Assembly: GCF_014653785.1 (NCBI RefSeq)
Contig: NZ_BNAS01000003.1
Span: 324,117-388,116 of the forward strand
Length of the DNA: 64,000 bases
DNA from: Promicromonospora soli
GTDB lineage: Bacteria; Actinomycetota; Actinomycetes; Actinomycetales; Cellulomonadaceae
Reading direction: 5' to 3'
This document shows, in pieces, positions 7,560 through 15,992 of the stretch. The notes under the pieces were generated by a model. The model saw nothing but the letters and a program-made list of their open reading frames with translations. It had not been told where the DNA came from and did no database searches. Position 1 is the stretch's first letter. Each line of letters starts with the position of its first letter. A program made the translations under genes and the position numbers.

Positions 7560-9221
7560 TCAGCTCTCCGACTGGCCGCCGCGCGTGCGGCGGCGGCTGC
7601 GGTTCCGGCGGCGGCGCTGGCCACCGTCGTCCTCGCCGCCCGACGCCGGCTCGCCCGGGACGCCGGCGTGGTCGGGGCCGGTCACGGCGGCGACGTCCGC
7701 CCGGGGCGCCGCCCGGGGCGCCGAGCGGGGCTCGCCGTGCGAGCTACCGTGCGAGCCGCCTTGGCGGCCGCCCGAGCGAGCGCCGCCGGAACGTCCGGCG
7801 CCGGAGCGGGAGCCGCTGTTGCGCTTGCCCGTCTCGCCCAGGTCCTCGACGTCCTCGGCGTCCAGCCCGGCGAGGTGCTGTGCGGACCGGGGCAGCCGGC
7901 CCTTGGTGCCCTCGGGGATGTTCAGGTCGGCGAACAGGTGCGGCGACGTGGAGTACGTCTCGACCGGCTCGGGGAACCCGACGTCGAGCGCCTTGTCGAT
8001 GAGCGACCAGCGCGGCACGTCGTCCCAGTCCACGAAGGTGACGGCGGTACCGGTGTTGCCCGCGCGGCCGGTGCGGCCCACCCGGTGCAGGTAGATGCGC
8101 TCGTCCTCGGGGCACTGGTAGTTGACCACGTGCGTGACGTCCTCGACGTCGATGCCGCGTGCGGCGACGTCGGTCGCGACGAGTACGTCGATCTTGCCGT
8201 TGCGGAACGCGCGCAGGGCCTGCTCGCGGGCGCCCTGGCCCAGGTCGCCGTGGATAGCGCCGGCGGCGAAGCCGCGCGTCTGCAGCTCCTCCGCGACCTT
8301 GGCTGCCGTGCGCTTGGTGCGCGCGAACACGATGCTGCGACCGCGGCCCTCGGACTGGAGCAGCCGCGCCAGCACCTCGACCTTGTCCAGGGCGTGGGCC
8401 CGGTACACGACCTGCTTGATGTTCTTGACGGTCGCGCCCTCGTCGTCCGGCTCGGCGGCGCGGATGTGCGTGGGCTGCTTCATGTAGCGGCGGGCCATCG
8501 AGACCACAGCACCGGGCATGGTCGCGCTGAACAGCATGGTGTGCCGCTGCGCGGGCGTGCGGGCGAGGATCTTCTCGACGTCGGGCAGGAACCCGAGGTC
8601 GAGCATCTCGTCGGCCTCGTCGAGCACCACCGTCGCGGCACGCAGCAGCGTGAGGTGGCCCTGGTTGAGGAGGTCGATCATGCGGCCCGGCGTGCCCACC
8701 ACGACGTCGACGCCGGACTTCATGGCCTCGATCTGCGGCTCGTAGGCACGGCCGCCGTAGACCTGCACGATGCGGACGCTGCGGTGGGCGGACGCCGTGC
8801 CCAGGTCGTTCGCGACCTGCACCGCGAGCTCGCGGGTGGGGACCACGACGACGGCCTGCGGCTTGCCGGGGGCGACGAGGTCCTCGTATCCGGGCTCGCC
8901 CGGGGCGACCACGCGGTGCAGCAGCGGAACGCCGAAGCCGAGCGTCTTACCGGTACCGGTCTTGGCCTGGCCGATGATGTCGTGCCCGCTCATCGCGACG
9001 GGCAGCGTCATGGCCTGGATGGGGAACGGGTGCGTGATGCCCGAGTCCTTCAGCGCTTCGACGATCTCGGGGCGGACACCGAAGTCCGCGAACGTCACGT
9101 TCTGCGCCTGGATGGCGGACGGGCTGGAGTAGTCGGGCCCCGTACCGATGGTCGGCTCGGGGCTTGTCACAGTGGCCGCGCTCGCGGCCGGGGTGTCGGT
9201 GGTAGTCACTGGCGCCTTCAT
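7560..9221 (-). CDS. DEAD-box ATP-dependent RNA helicase
   Basis: The 553-residue helicase has all core motifs in order. The Q motif region is FADFGVRPEIVEAL. Motif I is AKTGTGKT at about residue 87, followed by PTRELAVQV. Motif II is LDEADEMLDLGF, motif III SATMP, motif V VATDVAARGID and motif VI HRVGRTGRAG. The C-terminal 110 residues are low-complexity and rich in Gly, Ser and Arg, ending with a basic RRRRNRSRRRTRGG tail, as in CsdA/RhlE-type actinobacterial helicases that bind structured RNA. A 250-base leader precedes the ATG at 9219-9221, in keeping with cold-regulated helicases, although no cold-shock element was identified. Confidence 0.93.
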   Translation of the reverse strand: MKAPVTTTDTPAASAATVTSPEPTIGTGPDYSSPSAIQAQNVTFADFGVRPEIVEALKDSGITHPFPIQAMTLPVAMSGHDIIGQAKTGTGKTLGFGVPLLHRVVAPGEPGYEDLVAPGKPQAVVVVPTRELAVQVANDLGTASAHRSVRIVQVYGGRAYEPQIEAMKSGVDVVVGTPGRMIDLLNQGHLTLLRAATVVLDEADEMLDLGFLPDVEKILARTPAQRHTMLFSATMPGAVVSMARRYMKQPTHIRAAEPDDEGATVKNIKQVVYRAHALDKVEVLARLLQSEGRGRSIVFARTKRTAAKVAEELQTRGFAAGAIHGDLGQGAREQALRAFRNGKIDVLVATDVAARGIDVEDVTHVVNYQCPEDERIYLHRVGRTGRAGNTGTAVTFVDWDDVPRWSLIDKALDVGFPEPVETYSTSPHLFADLNIPEGTKGRLPRSAQHLAGLDAEDVEDLGETGKRNSGSRSGAGRSGGARSGGRQGGSHGSSHGEPRSAPRAAPRADVAAVTGPDHAGVPGEPASGGEDDGGQRRRRNRSRRRTRGGQSES

Positions 9222-9472
9222 CTCTCGCGGCGCGGTGGGCCCTCATGGCCCGGCGATCGCGCCTTCGTGCGGCAGCCGATCGTGAAGATGATCGCGCGCC
9301 GGGGCATGTGGCCCAGGCTGCGCGTCCTGTCGGGGCGGACTCGTGAGAGACCGGAGCGCAGGATCGGGGGTCGGAAACGTGACGACCGGGCAACCGATGT
9401 ACGGCATTCATGGTACGCGCACGATGTTTCCGTGTGGTTAGCGAAACGCGTTCGAAGCCCCGTTAGTAACGA
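9222..9472 (-). promoter_or_regulatory. Upstream region of the DEAD-box helicase gene
   Basis: About 250 bases separate the helicase start codon from the DUF3107 terminator. The stretch contains no convincing open frame on either strand. It must hold the helicase promoter and a long 5' leader. I see no hexamer pair clear enough to place the promoter exactly. Confidence 0.35.
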
Positions 9473-9520
9473 ACGCCACGCGGCGGACGGCGCTGTCCGG
9501 CGCCGTCCGCCACGTGGCGT
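9473..9520 (-). terminator. Strong terminator hairpin after the DUF3107 gene
   Basis: A long inverted repeat pairs ACGCCACG then GGCGGACGGCGC with GCGCCGTCCGCC then CGTGGCGT. That is 20 bp interrupted by a single C/A mismatch, around a TGTCCG loop. In the leftward direction it follows the DUF3107 stop codon by 15 bases and is followed by a T-containing stretch (TTCGTTACT). Confidence 0.75.
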
Positions 9521-9535
9521 AGGGGTACAACAGGC

Positions 9536-9757
9536 TCAGACCGCGCCGAAGCCGACCTTGCGCTGCTCCTCGGAGCCGATCTCGACGTAGCCGATCGCGG
9601 CGCCGGGGACGATCACGCGGCGGCCGCGGGAGTCGGTGAGCTCGAGGGGGCCACCCGTCAGGGCCTTCTTGACGGCCGTCGCTACGGCGTCCGCGCTCTC
9701 GTCCGTCTCGACCATGACCTCGCGCGGCAGGTTCTGCACACCGATGGTGACGTCCAC
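9536..9757 (-). CDS. DUF3107 family protein
   Basis: This 73-residue protein matches DUF3107, a short family confined to actinobacteria: MDVTIGVQNLPREV, then DESADAVATAVKKAL, and the C-terminal GRRVIVPGAAIGYVEIG...RKVGFG. It is probably an ATP- or ribosome-independent small fold of unknown role. The gene is single and ends in a strong hairpin. The divergent DUF3152 gene starts 254 bases away, across an intergenic region with four tandem 12-bp repeats. Confidence 0.9.
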   Translation of the reverse strand: MDVTIGVQNLPREVMVETDESADAVATAVKKALTGGPLELTDSRGRRVIVPGAAIGYVEIGSEEQRKVGFGAV

Positions 9758-9861
9758 GTTTACTCCAGTTCGGTCGGGGATTGCGCCGGGTACCCGACTG
9801 TCCGAGGGCCCGGCTTGACGATCCTAGTCACGCTCCGGGGCCGTCGGCCCGCCGTTTCGCC

Positions 9862-9909
9862 GTGAGCCGATACGTGAGCCGATACGTGAGCCGATACGTG
9901 AGCCGATAT
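9862..9909. repeat. Four tandem copies of a 12-bp unit
   Basis: The unit GTGAGCCGATAC is repeated head to tail at 9862-9873, 9874-9885, 9886-9897 and 9898-9909, the last copy ending in T. It lies in the divergent intergenic region between DUF3107 and DUF3152. A unit of 12 bases keeps any reading frame and is close to one helical turn. It could be a set of iterated regulator sites or a variable-number repeat. Confidence 0.85.
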
Positions 9910-10011
9910 GGGTCCCGGTGCCGGACCCGTTCGAGCATCCGCCCGGAGCGGGCGCGGAGCATCCTGCGGAAGGGCCGTGGGCGGACGGACCGGGCGTGGC
10001 ACCATGGTCGC

Positions 10012-10977
10012 GTGAGTAGTCCGACGTCTCCACGGCGCGCGATGATCGCGCTCAGCCTGTGCCTCGTGCTGGGGCTCTGCGGAGGCGTGGCTGTGACCAT
10101 GACCACCGAGCCGGACGCGTCCGCCGCCGTCGTGGCCGGGGCGGTCGAGGACAGCCTTGGCGCCGAGGCGGGCGACGCGGTGCGGAACGCGTACGAAGCT
10201 GCCCGGTCCGGCAGCCGCACGTCGCCGCCTGCGCCGGCTGTCCCGCCGGGAGCCGATGCCGCTGCCACCGCATCGGGTAGCGGGGCGGGCTCGGGCTCAG
10301 TCGGCACGAAAGAACCTCCGGAGCCGTCGGTGGCCGCCGTGCCGTTCGGCGAGAAGTCGGCACCGCCGCGCCCCGGCCTGGGTACGAGCACGAGCAGCGA
10401 GCTGACGCCGGAGCGCGGCTCCGGCCTGATCGGCGCCAGGATCACCGTCGAGCCGAAGCTCTCCGGAAAGCTCGTGGTGGCGAACGGGTCTCGTCGGGCG
10501 CCGGCCGAGGGCAAGGTCTGGCGGGTGCAGGTCGCGGTCGAGAAGGGCCTGCCGGTGGACCCGGAGGCCTTCGCCGACGCCGTGCTGACCACCCTGAACG
10601 ACCCGCGCGGCTGGAACGGCGCGGATGGCTCGACCTTCGCCCGGACCGACTCCGACCGGTACGACGCGCGTGTAGTGCTCGCGAGCCCCGCCACCACGGA
10701 CAAGCTCTGCCTCCCGCTCGACACGGCGGGCTCGCTGTCGTGCGGCATCGAGGAGACCGCGGTGCTCAACTTCAAGCGGTGGGCCACGGGGTCGAAGGCG
10801 TGGGCGAACATCGCCTATTACCGGCAGTACCTCGTGAACCACGAGGTGGGGCACGTGATCGGCTACCACCACGACCTGTGCGCGGGCAAGGGCAAGCACG
10901 CGACGATCATGGTGCAGCAGACCCTGACGACGAGCGGCTGCGTCCCGGAGGCCTGGCCCGCGCCGAACGCGGACTGA
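10012..10977 (+). CDS. Secreted DUF3152 protein with a zinc-protease-like motif
   Basis: The 321-residue protein has an N-terminal hydrophobic segment at residues 10-30 (MIALSLCLVLGLCGGVAV), acting as signal or anchor. A low-complexity Ala/Ser/Pro linker runs to about residue 140, followed by the DUF3152 domain. This ends with HEVGHVIGYHH near residue 276, a metzincin-like HExGHxxGxxH zinc site, and a conserved Cys pair (DLCAGK, SGCVPEA). It is likely an extracellular metallopeptidase, with unknown substrate. The GTG at 10012 was chosen because the upstream frame runs through the tandem repeats and lacks similarity. Confidence 0.85.
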   Translation: MSSPTSPRRAMIALSLCLVLGLCGGVAVTMTTEPDASAAVVAGAVEDSLGAEAGDAVRNAYEAARSGSRTSPPAPAVPPGADAAATASGSGAGSGSVGTKEPPEPSVAAVPFGEKSAPPRPGLGTSTSSELTPERGSGLIGARITVEPKLSGKLVVANGSRRAPAEGKVWRVQVAVEKGLPVDPEAFADAVLTTLNDPRGWNGADGSTFARTDSDRYDARVVLASPATTDKLCLPLDTAGSLSCGIEETAVLNFKRWATGSKAWANIAYYRQYLVNHEVGHVIGYHHDLCAGKGKHATIMVQQTLTTSGCVPEAWPAPNAD

Positions 10978-11007
10978 GCAAGTCGCAGCACAGCGGCACT
11001 ACGCGCG

Positions 11008-11619
11008 TCAGTCGTGCGGCCACGCCGCCATCGCCGTGTCGGCCAGACGCTCCAGCGTCTCCCGCCCTGCCCCGTCGCATGCCTGCTGACTCATCCCCTG
11101 GATGACTGCCGCGTAGAAGGTCGCCAGCCCGTCGGCGTCCGTGTCGGCCGGGAGCAGTCCCGCATCGACGTCAGCGCGGATACAAGTCGCTATCGCAGCC
11201 TTGGTCTCCTCGCGCATGGCACGCAGCTTGGCCTGAACGTCCTGCGAGCCGGGGGTGTAGTTGGTAGCCCCGGTGATGATGATGCAGCCCGGTGGGTGGC
11301 TCGGGTCGGTGTAGTCAGCGGCCAGGTGCCGCAGCATCGCGGCGATGCCCGAGCGTGCGTCCGGGCCTTGCGGCGGAGGAGCTCCGTAGGTGCGCGTGTA
11401 GAGCTGGACGGCCTCGTCGAACAGCTGCCGCTTGTCGCCGAAGGCGGCATACAGGCTCGGCGGATTGATCCCCATCGCCTCGGTGAGCGAGGCGACCGAC
11501 GTCGTGTCGTACCCGTACGTCCAGAACTCCCGCAGGGCGACAGCCAGCGCCTCGTCGCGGTCGAAGGCGCGGCGACTACGTCGAGAGGCGGCCTTGACCG
11601 AGGTGTGTCCGCTGCTCAT
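11008..11619 (-). CDS. TetR family transcriptional regulator
   Basis: The 203-residue repressor has an N-terminal helix-turn-helix (FDRDEALAVALREFWTYGYDTTSVASL then MGINPPSLYAAFGDKRQLF), typical of the TetR/AcrR family. An all-helical ligand domain follows, with PPGCIIITGATNYTP and a TetR_C-like end. It is transcribed away from an alpha/beta hydrolase gene that starts 130 bases away. A 16-base palindrome and a similar half-site lie between them, so it most likely represses both itself and the hydrolase. The inducing ligand is unknown. Confidence 0.9.
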   Translation of the reverse strand: MSSGHTSVKAASRRSRRAFDRDEALAVALREFWTYGYDTTSVASLTEAMGINPPSLYAAFGDKRQLFDEAVQLYTRTYGAPPPQGPDARSGIAAMLRHLAADYTDPSHPPGCIIITGATNYTPGSQDVQAKLRAMREETKAAIATCIRADVDAGLLPADTDADGLATFYAAVIQGMSQQACDGAGRETLERLADTAMAAWPHD

Positions 11620-11686
11620 GACTGCATCCTACCGCCATCTGTATCGATCGCTAAAGAATCTCTGATACGGTCTGGACATCGCTAGC

Positions 11687-11702
11687 TTTAGTGATCGCTA
11701 AA
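11687..11702. promoter_or_regulatory. Putative TetR operator
   Basis: The near-palindrome TTTAGTGATCGCTAAA (one imperfect pair) sits between the divergent tetR and hydrolase genes. A related half-site, GATCGCTAAAG, lies at 11646-11656 close to the tetR start, and GCTAGCTTTAG overlaps on the left. Repeated GATCGCTAAA cores in a tetR intergenic region are a good operator candidate. Confidence 0.6.
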
Positions 11703-11749
11703 TCTAACTGGCCGTACCGACCGGCCCTCACCTCGCAAGGGACACCCTG

Positions 11750-12532
11750 ATGACCACGCCATCACTCACCGCCTTCGCCCGCACACGCCGCGGTACCGGC
11801 CCCGGCCTCCTCCTCGCCCACGGCGCGGGCGGCGGCATAGAGGCCAACTACGGACCGATCCTGGACGGGCTCGCCGCCCGGCACACCGTCGTCGGCGTCG
11901 ACTACCCCGGCGCCGGTTCCACCCCGAAGGCTCAGGAGTCCCTCGACCTCGACGTGCTGGCGGACCAGCTGGTCGCAGCGGCCGACGCCGAGGGGCTCGA
12001 CACCTTCTCCGTCAGCGGCTACTCGCTCGGCGGTCCCGTCGCGATCCGCTTGGCCGCGCGCCACCCCGAACGCGTCACCGCACTGGTGCTGAGTGCCACG
12101 TTCTCGCACGCCGACACCCGCACTACCCTCGCCACCTCGCACTCGCACCACCTGTTCGAGACCGGTCAGCACACCGAGCTCGCCCGCTACCTGAACCTGA
12201 TGACGTTCAGCGAACCGGCCCTCAACTCCTTCACCCCGGCTCAGGTCCACGCAGCCGCCGAGCAGCTGGCCACCGCCCTGCCCTCCGGGACCGGCGACCA
12301 GCTCGACCTGGTCCGAAGGATCGACGTCCGTGACGACCTCGCCGGCATCGCTGTGCCGACACTCGTCATCGTGACCACCGCCGACCCGCTCATCTCCCCG
12401 GCCCTGCAGCGCGATCTCGCCGCCACCATCCCCTCCGCTGAGATCGCCGAGCTCTCCACCGGGCACCTGCCCTTCGTCGAGGACCCACAGCAGTGGTCGA
12501 AGCTCATCAGCGACTTTCTCGCACGGACCTGA
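11750..12532 (+). CDS. Alpha/beta fold hydrolase
   Basis: The 260-residue hydrolase shows LLLAHGAGGGIEANYGP near the start (oxyanion HG). The nucleophile elbow GYSLGG carries Ser near residue 98. A candidate acid Asp is in VTTADPLISP, and the catalytic His is in STGHLPFVEDP. It resembles small cytoplasmic esterases or haloperoxidase-like hydrolases. It is divergent from a TetR gene, which suggests inducible expression for a xenobiotic or signalling ester. No signal peptide is present. Confidence 0.87.
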   Translation: MTTPSLTAFARTRRGTGPGLLLAHGAGGGIEANYGPILDGLAARHTVVGVDYPGAGSTPKAQESLDLDVLADQLVAAADAEGLDTFSVSGYSLGGPVAIRLAARHPERVTALVLSATFSHADTRTTLATSHSHHLFETGQHTELARYLNLMTFSEPALNSFTPAQVHAAAEQLATALPSGTGDQLDLVRRIDVRDDLAGIAVPTLVIVTTADPLISPALQRDLAATIPSAEIAELSTGHLPFVEDPQQWSKLISDFLART

Positions 12533-12623
12533 AACCCCTGACTGGGCAGGTCGTCCGGCCAAGTTCACCTCAGGACGAATCAGGCATTCCCGGCGCCTCC
12601 GCGCGGGGCGTCGGGGAGTGTCA

Positions 12624-15600
12624 GTGGCTCGTGGTTCGATCGTCCGCGTGACACCGACCCTCGCCCTCGCACCTCGGCTGGCGCCGCCCGGGAACCGTCC
12701 CGGCGGCGCCACCTCCGTGCCGCTCGACGACAGCCAGGCGGCTGCCGTCGAGGCCGCGCTGAGCCATCGCGCGACGCTGGTCCTGGGGGCGCCCGGGTCC
12801 GGTAAGACGACGGTCGCCTGCGAGGTCGCCGTCCGGGCGCTCACCTCCGGGCTCCGTCCGGAGCGCGTGCTGGTCCTGGCGGCGTCGCGCCGCGCGGCCG
12901 CGCGTCTGCGGGACGAGGTAGCGGCCCAGGCCGGGCGCACGGTCGGCGCGCCGATGGTGCGCACGGCGTCGTCGGCGGCGTTCGCCGTGCTCCACACGCG
13001 CGCCGCGGCGCTGGGGCAGCCCACGCCCACCCTGGTCTCGGGCCCGGAGCAGGACCTGGTCCTGGCCGAGCTGCTCGCCGGGCACGTCGCCGGCGAGGGT
13101 CGCCCGCTCACGCTGCCCGCCGGTCTGCCGGAGGAGTCGCTCGGTCTGCGCGGGCTGCGCCAGGAGCTGCGTGACCTGCTGATGCGCGCCGCCGAGCGTG
13201 GCCTCGGGCCGGTCGAGCTCGACGAGATGGGGCGCTCGAACGACCGCCCGGAGTGGGTCATGGCTGCGCAGATCTACGAGGAGTACCTCGACACCATGGC
13301 GCTGCGGCTCGCCACGCCCGACGCCGGGCCGCGCTACGACCCGGCCGTCGTGATCGACGAGGCAGCGGAGTCCCTGCGCTCCTGGGAAGCAGAGGTGCCG
13401 GGCGCGCCCCGGCCGACCTGGGACCTGGTTGTGGTCGACGACTACCAGGAGGCAACGGCGGCGACGGTCCGCCTCCTCCGCGTCCTGCACGATGACGGCG
13501 CGCGCCTGGTGCTGCTGTCCGACCCGGACTCCGCCGTCCAGACGTTCCGCGGCGCCGCGCCTGGGCTCACCGGCCGCGCCGCCGCGCCGGCCGGTCGGGG
13601 CCGCGCCTTCGGTGCGTTCGACGCCGAGACGGTGGTGCTCGGAACGGTCTGGCGGCAGCGGCCGGAGCTGCGCTCCGTGACCAGCGCGGTGACCAACCGG
13701 ATCCCGGTGTCGGCGAGCGCGCTGCACCGGCGTGCGACCGCGTACGTGGCCGAGCCGGATGCCGGTGACCTGCCCGCCGGCGGTCCGGACGCCGGGACGG
13801 ATGCCGACTCCGCGCCGTCCGTGCAGGTAGCGGTGCTCGCCGGCGCGGCCCAGGAGGCCGCCTGGATCGCGCGCGAGCTGCGTGCGGAGCATCTGCTGCG
13901 CGGCACGCCCTGGGAGCGGATGGCGGTGATCGCGCGCAGCGGCACGCGGCTGGCGGCGCTGCGGAGGGAGCTGGTTTCGGCGTCGGTCCCGGTGGCGCTG
14001 CTCGGGTCGGACCTGCCGCTGCGCGACGAGCCCGCCGTGGCGCCGTTGCTGGCCGCCGTGAAGACGTGCGCGGGCGCGCCCCGCGGGAGCCTGGAGGCGC
14101 TGATCGCCGAGGAGCTGGACGGCCACGAGCCGGTGCTGGATCCCGAGACGGCCGCGCTGCTGCTCATCTCGCCGATCGGCGGGCTCGACGCGGTGGCGCT
14201 CCGCCGGCTGCGCCGCGCGCTGCGGTCGGAGGAGCTGTCGGCCGGCGGCGGGCGCACGTCGGACGCGCTGCTCGTGGAGGTGCTCGCGGACCCGGCGCGT
14301 GCGGCCCTGCTGCCCACGCAGGTACGGCGCGGACCGCTCGCCGTGGCACGGGTGCTGGCCGCGGGCAGGGAGGCCGCGGGGGAGCCCGGCGCCACCGCGC
14401 AGACGGTGCTCTGGGCCGCATGGGCCGCGACCGGTCTGGCCGAGCGGTGGAGCGCCGCCGCCCTCACCGGCGGCCCGGCGGGCCTGCGGGCCGATCGTGA
14501 CCTCGACGCCGTGCTCGCGCTGTTCCGCGCGGCGGAGACGTTCGTGGACCGGATGCCGGGCGCGCCCGTCGCCGCGTTCGTCGACTACCTGGCTTCGCAG
14601 GACCTCCCCGCCGACTCCCTGGCGGCGTCGGCCCAGGGCGCGGGCGCGGTGGAGGCGCTCACGCCCCCGGGCGCGGCGGGGCGGGAGTGGGACGTCGTCG
14701 TGGTGGCCGGCGTGCAGGACGGCGTGTGGCCCGACCTGCGCCTGCGCGACTCGCTGCTCGGCTCGCAGGCGCTCGTCGAGCTCATCGCCGGACGGTCCGA
14801 GGACGGCCGGGTGGTCGGGTCGGAGGCCCGGCGCCAGGTCCTCACGGACGAGCTGCGTGCCTTCGCGGTGGCGGTCTCGCGCGCCAGGCGGCGACTCCTG
14901 GTCACCGCCGTGGAGGACACGGAGGACGCACCGAGCGTGTTCTGCGACCTCGTGTCCCCCCGGGACGACGGCGGCGACGGGCCGGACCCGCGACGGGTCC
15001 CGGTCGGCCCGCCGCTGGACCTGCGCGGCGTCGTGGCCGCAGCGCGTTCGGAGCTGGTGCGTACGGTGGCCCGGTCCGGGCTCGGCGCGCAGCCCGCTTC
15101 CGGTAGACAGCGCGCTTCCGCCCAGCCCGCCGCCGCGCTCCTCGCGGATCTCTCGGCCGCAGGCATCGCGGAGGCGGACACGAGCACCTGGTACGGCGTC
15201 GCCGGCGTCTCCAGCGAGATCCCGTTGTGGGGCGCCCTGGACACGGTGACCGTGTCGCCGTCGAAGGTCGAGACAGTCACCACGTGTGCCCTGCGCTGGG
15301 CGTTCGAGGCCGCGGGTGGTACCAAGCCCGACGCGACGCACCAGACCCTCGGCACGCTGCTGCACTCGATAGCGCAGAGCCACCCGAAGGGCTCGCTCAC
15401 TGACCTGAAGAAGGAGCTGGACCGGCGCTGGCCGGAGCTCGCGCTGCCCGACGGCTGGCCGTCGCTGCAGCTGCGCAAGCGCGCCGAGCGCATGGTGGAA
15501 CGGCTCGCGGACTACCTCGGCGACTCGGGTGAGCCGTTGCTCGTCGAGGCGGACTTCGACCTCCAGGTCGGTCGCGCGCGCCTGCGCGGCCAGGTGGACC

Positions 15601-15992
15601 GGGTCGAGGACGCGGGCGACGGCAGCGTGACCGTGGCCGACCTCAAGACCGGCAAGACCGCGGCCAGCAAGGACAAGGCGGCGGAGAACCCCCAGCTCGG
15701 CGCGTACCAGCTCGCCGTCGAGGAGGGCGCGCTCGACCTGCCCGAGGGCACGGTAAGCAAGGGCGCGAGCCTCGTCTACGTCGGCACCGACACGGTGTCG
15801 GCGAGCGTGCGGAACCAGCCGGCGCTCGTCCCCGACGACGACGGCAACAGCTGGGCGCGCGACACCGTCGAGGGCGCCGCCCACACGATGGCCGCGGCGC
15901 AGTTCGCGGCCAGGAACAACGACCTGTGCGAGGTGTGCGCGGTGCGGCGATCCTGTCCGCTGCAGCCCGAGGGACGGAAGGTGGTCGAGTGA
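12624..15992 (+). CDS. adnA: AdnA-like UvrD/REP helicase-nuclease subunit
   Basis: This protein of about 1122 residues is one half of the actinobacterial AdnAB double-strand-break resection motor-nuclease. Motif I is GAPGSGKTT near residue 55. Motif II reads VVVDDYQEA, with Asp where UvrD enzymes have Glu, which suggests a weakened motor. The C-terminal RecB-like nuclease has GQVDRVEDAGDG and VADLKTGK, the Asp and Lys of the PD-(D/E)XK site. One Cys near residue 888 (TTCALRW) and the cluster CEVCAVRRSC at the end form a probable iron-sulfur site. The GTG at 12624 has GGGGAG five bases upstream; 12618 and 12648 are alternatives. The stop codon overlaps adnB. Confidence 0.9.
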   Translation: MARGSIVRVTPTLALAPRLAPPGNRPGGATSVPLDDSQAAAVEAALSHRATLVLGAPGSGKTTVACEVAVRALTSGLRPERVLVLAASRRAAARLRDEVAAQAGRTVGAPMVRTASSAAFAVLHTRAAALGQPTPTLVSGPEQDLVLAELLAGHVAGEGRPLTLPAGLPEESLGLRGLRQELRDLLMRAAERGLGPVELDEMGRSNDRPEWVMAAQIYEEYLDTMALRLATPDAGPRYDPAVVIDEAAESLRSWEAEVPGAPRPTWDLVVVDDYQEATAATVRLLRVLHDDGARLVLLSDPDSAVQTFRGAAPGLTGRAAAPAGRGRAFGAFDAETVVLGTVWRQRPELRSVTSAVTNRIPVSASALHRRATAYVAEPDAGDLPAGGPDAGTDADSAPSVQVAVLAGAAQEAAWIARELRAEHLLRGTPWERMAVIARSGTRLAALRRELVSASVPVALLGSDLPLRDEPAVAPLLAAVKTCAGAPRGSLEALIAEELDGHEPVLDPETAALLLISPIGGLDAVALRRLRRALRSEELSAGGGRTSDALLVEVLADPARAALLPTQVRRGPLAVARVLAAGREAAGEPGATAQTVLWAAWAATGLAERWSAAALTGGPAGLRADRDLDAVLALFRAAETFVDRMPGAPVAAFVDYLASQDLPADSLAASAQGAGAVEALTPPGAAGREWDVVVVAGVQDGVWPDLRLRDSLLGSQALVELIAGRSEDGRVVGSEARRQVLTDELRAFAVAVSRARRRLLVTAVEDTEDAPSVFCDLVSPRDDGGDGPDPRRVPVGPPLDLRGVVAAARSELVRTVARSGLGAQPASGRQRASAQPAAALLADLSAAGIAEADTSTWYGVAGVSSEIPLWGALDTVTVSPSKVETVTTCALRWAFEAAGGTKPDATHQTLGTLLHSIAQSHPKGSLTDLKKELDRRWPELALPDGWPSLQLRKRAERMVERLADYLGDSGEPLLVEADFDLQVGRARLRGQVDRVEDAGDGSVTVADLKTGKTAASKDKAAENPQLGAYQLAVEEGALDLPEGTVSKGASLVYVGTDTVSASVRNQPALVPDDDGNSWARDTVEGAAHTMAAAQFAARNNDLCEVCAVRRSCPLQPEGRKVVE

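Noticed and set aside
9862-9909. CRISPR-like array
   Set aside because: Units are 12 bases with no spacers and no cas genes nearby, so it is a simple tandem repeat.
12621-15884. A 1087-codon open frame antisense to adnA, and similar long frames at 27945-31523 (-) and 35496-37661 (-)
   Set aside because: Shadow frames of adnA, UPF0182 and GH43. They have no recognisable motifs, no ribosome sites and improbable composition.
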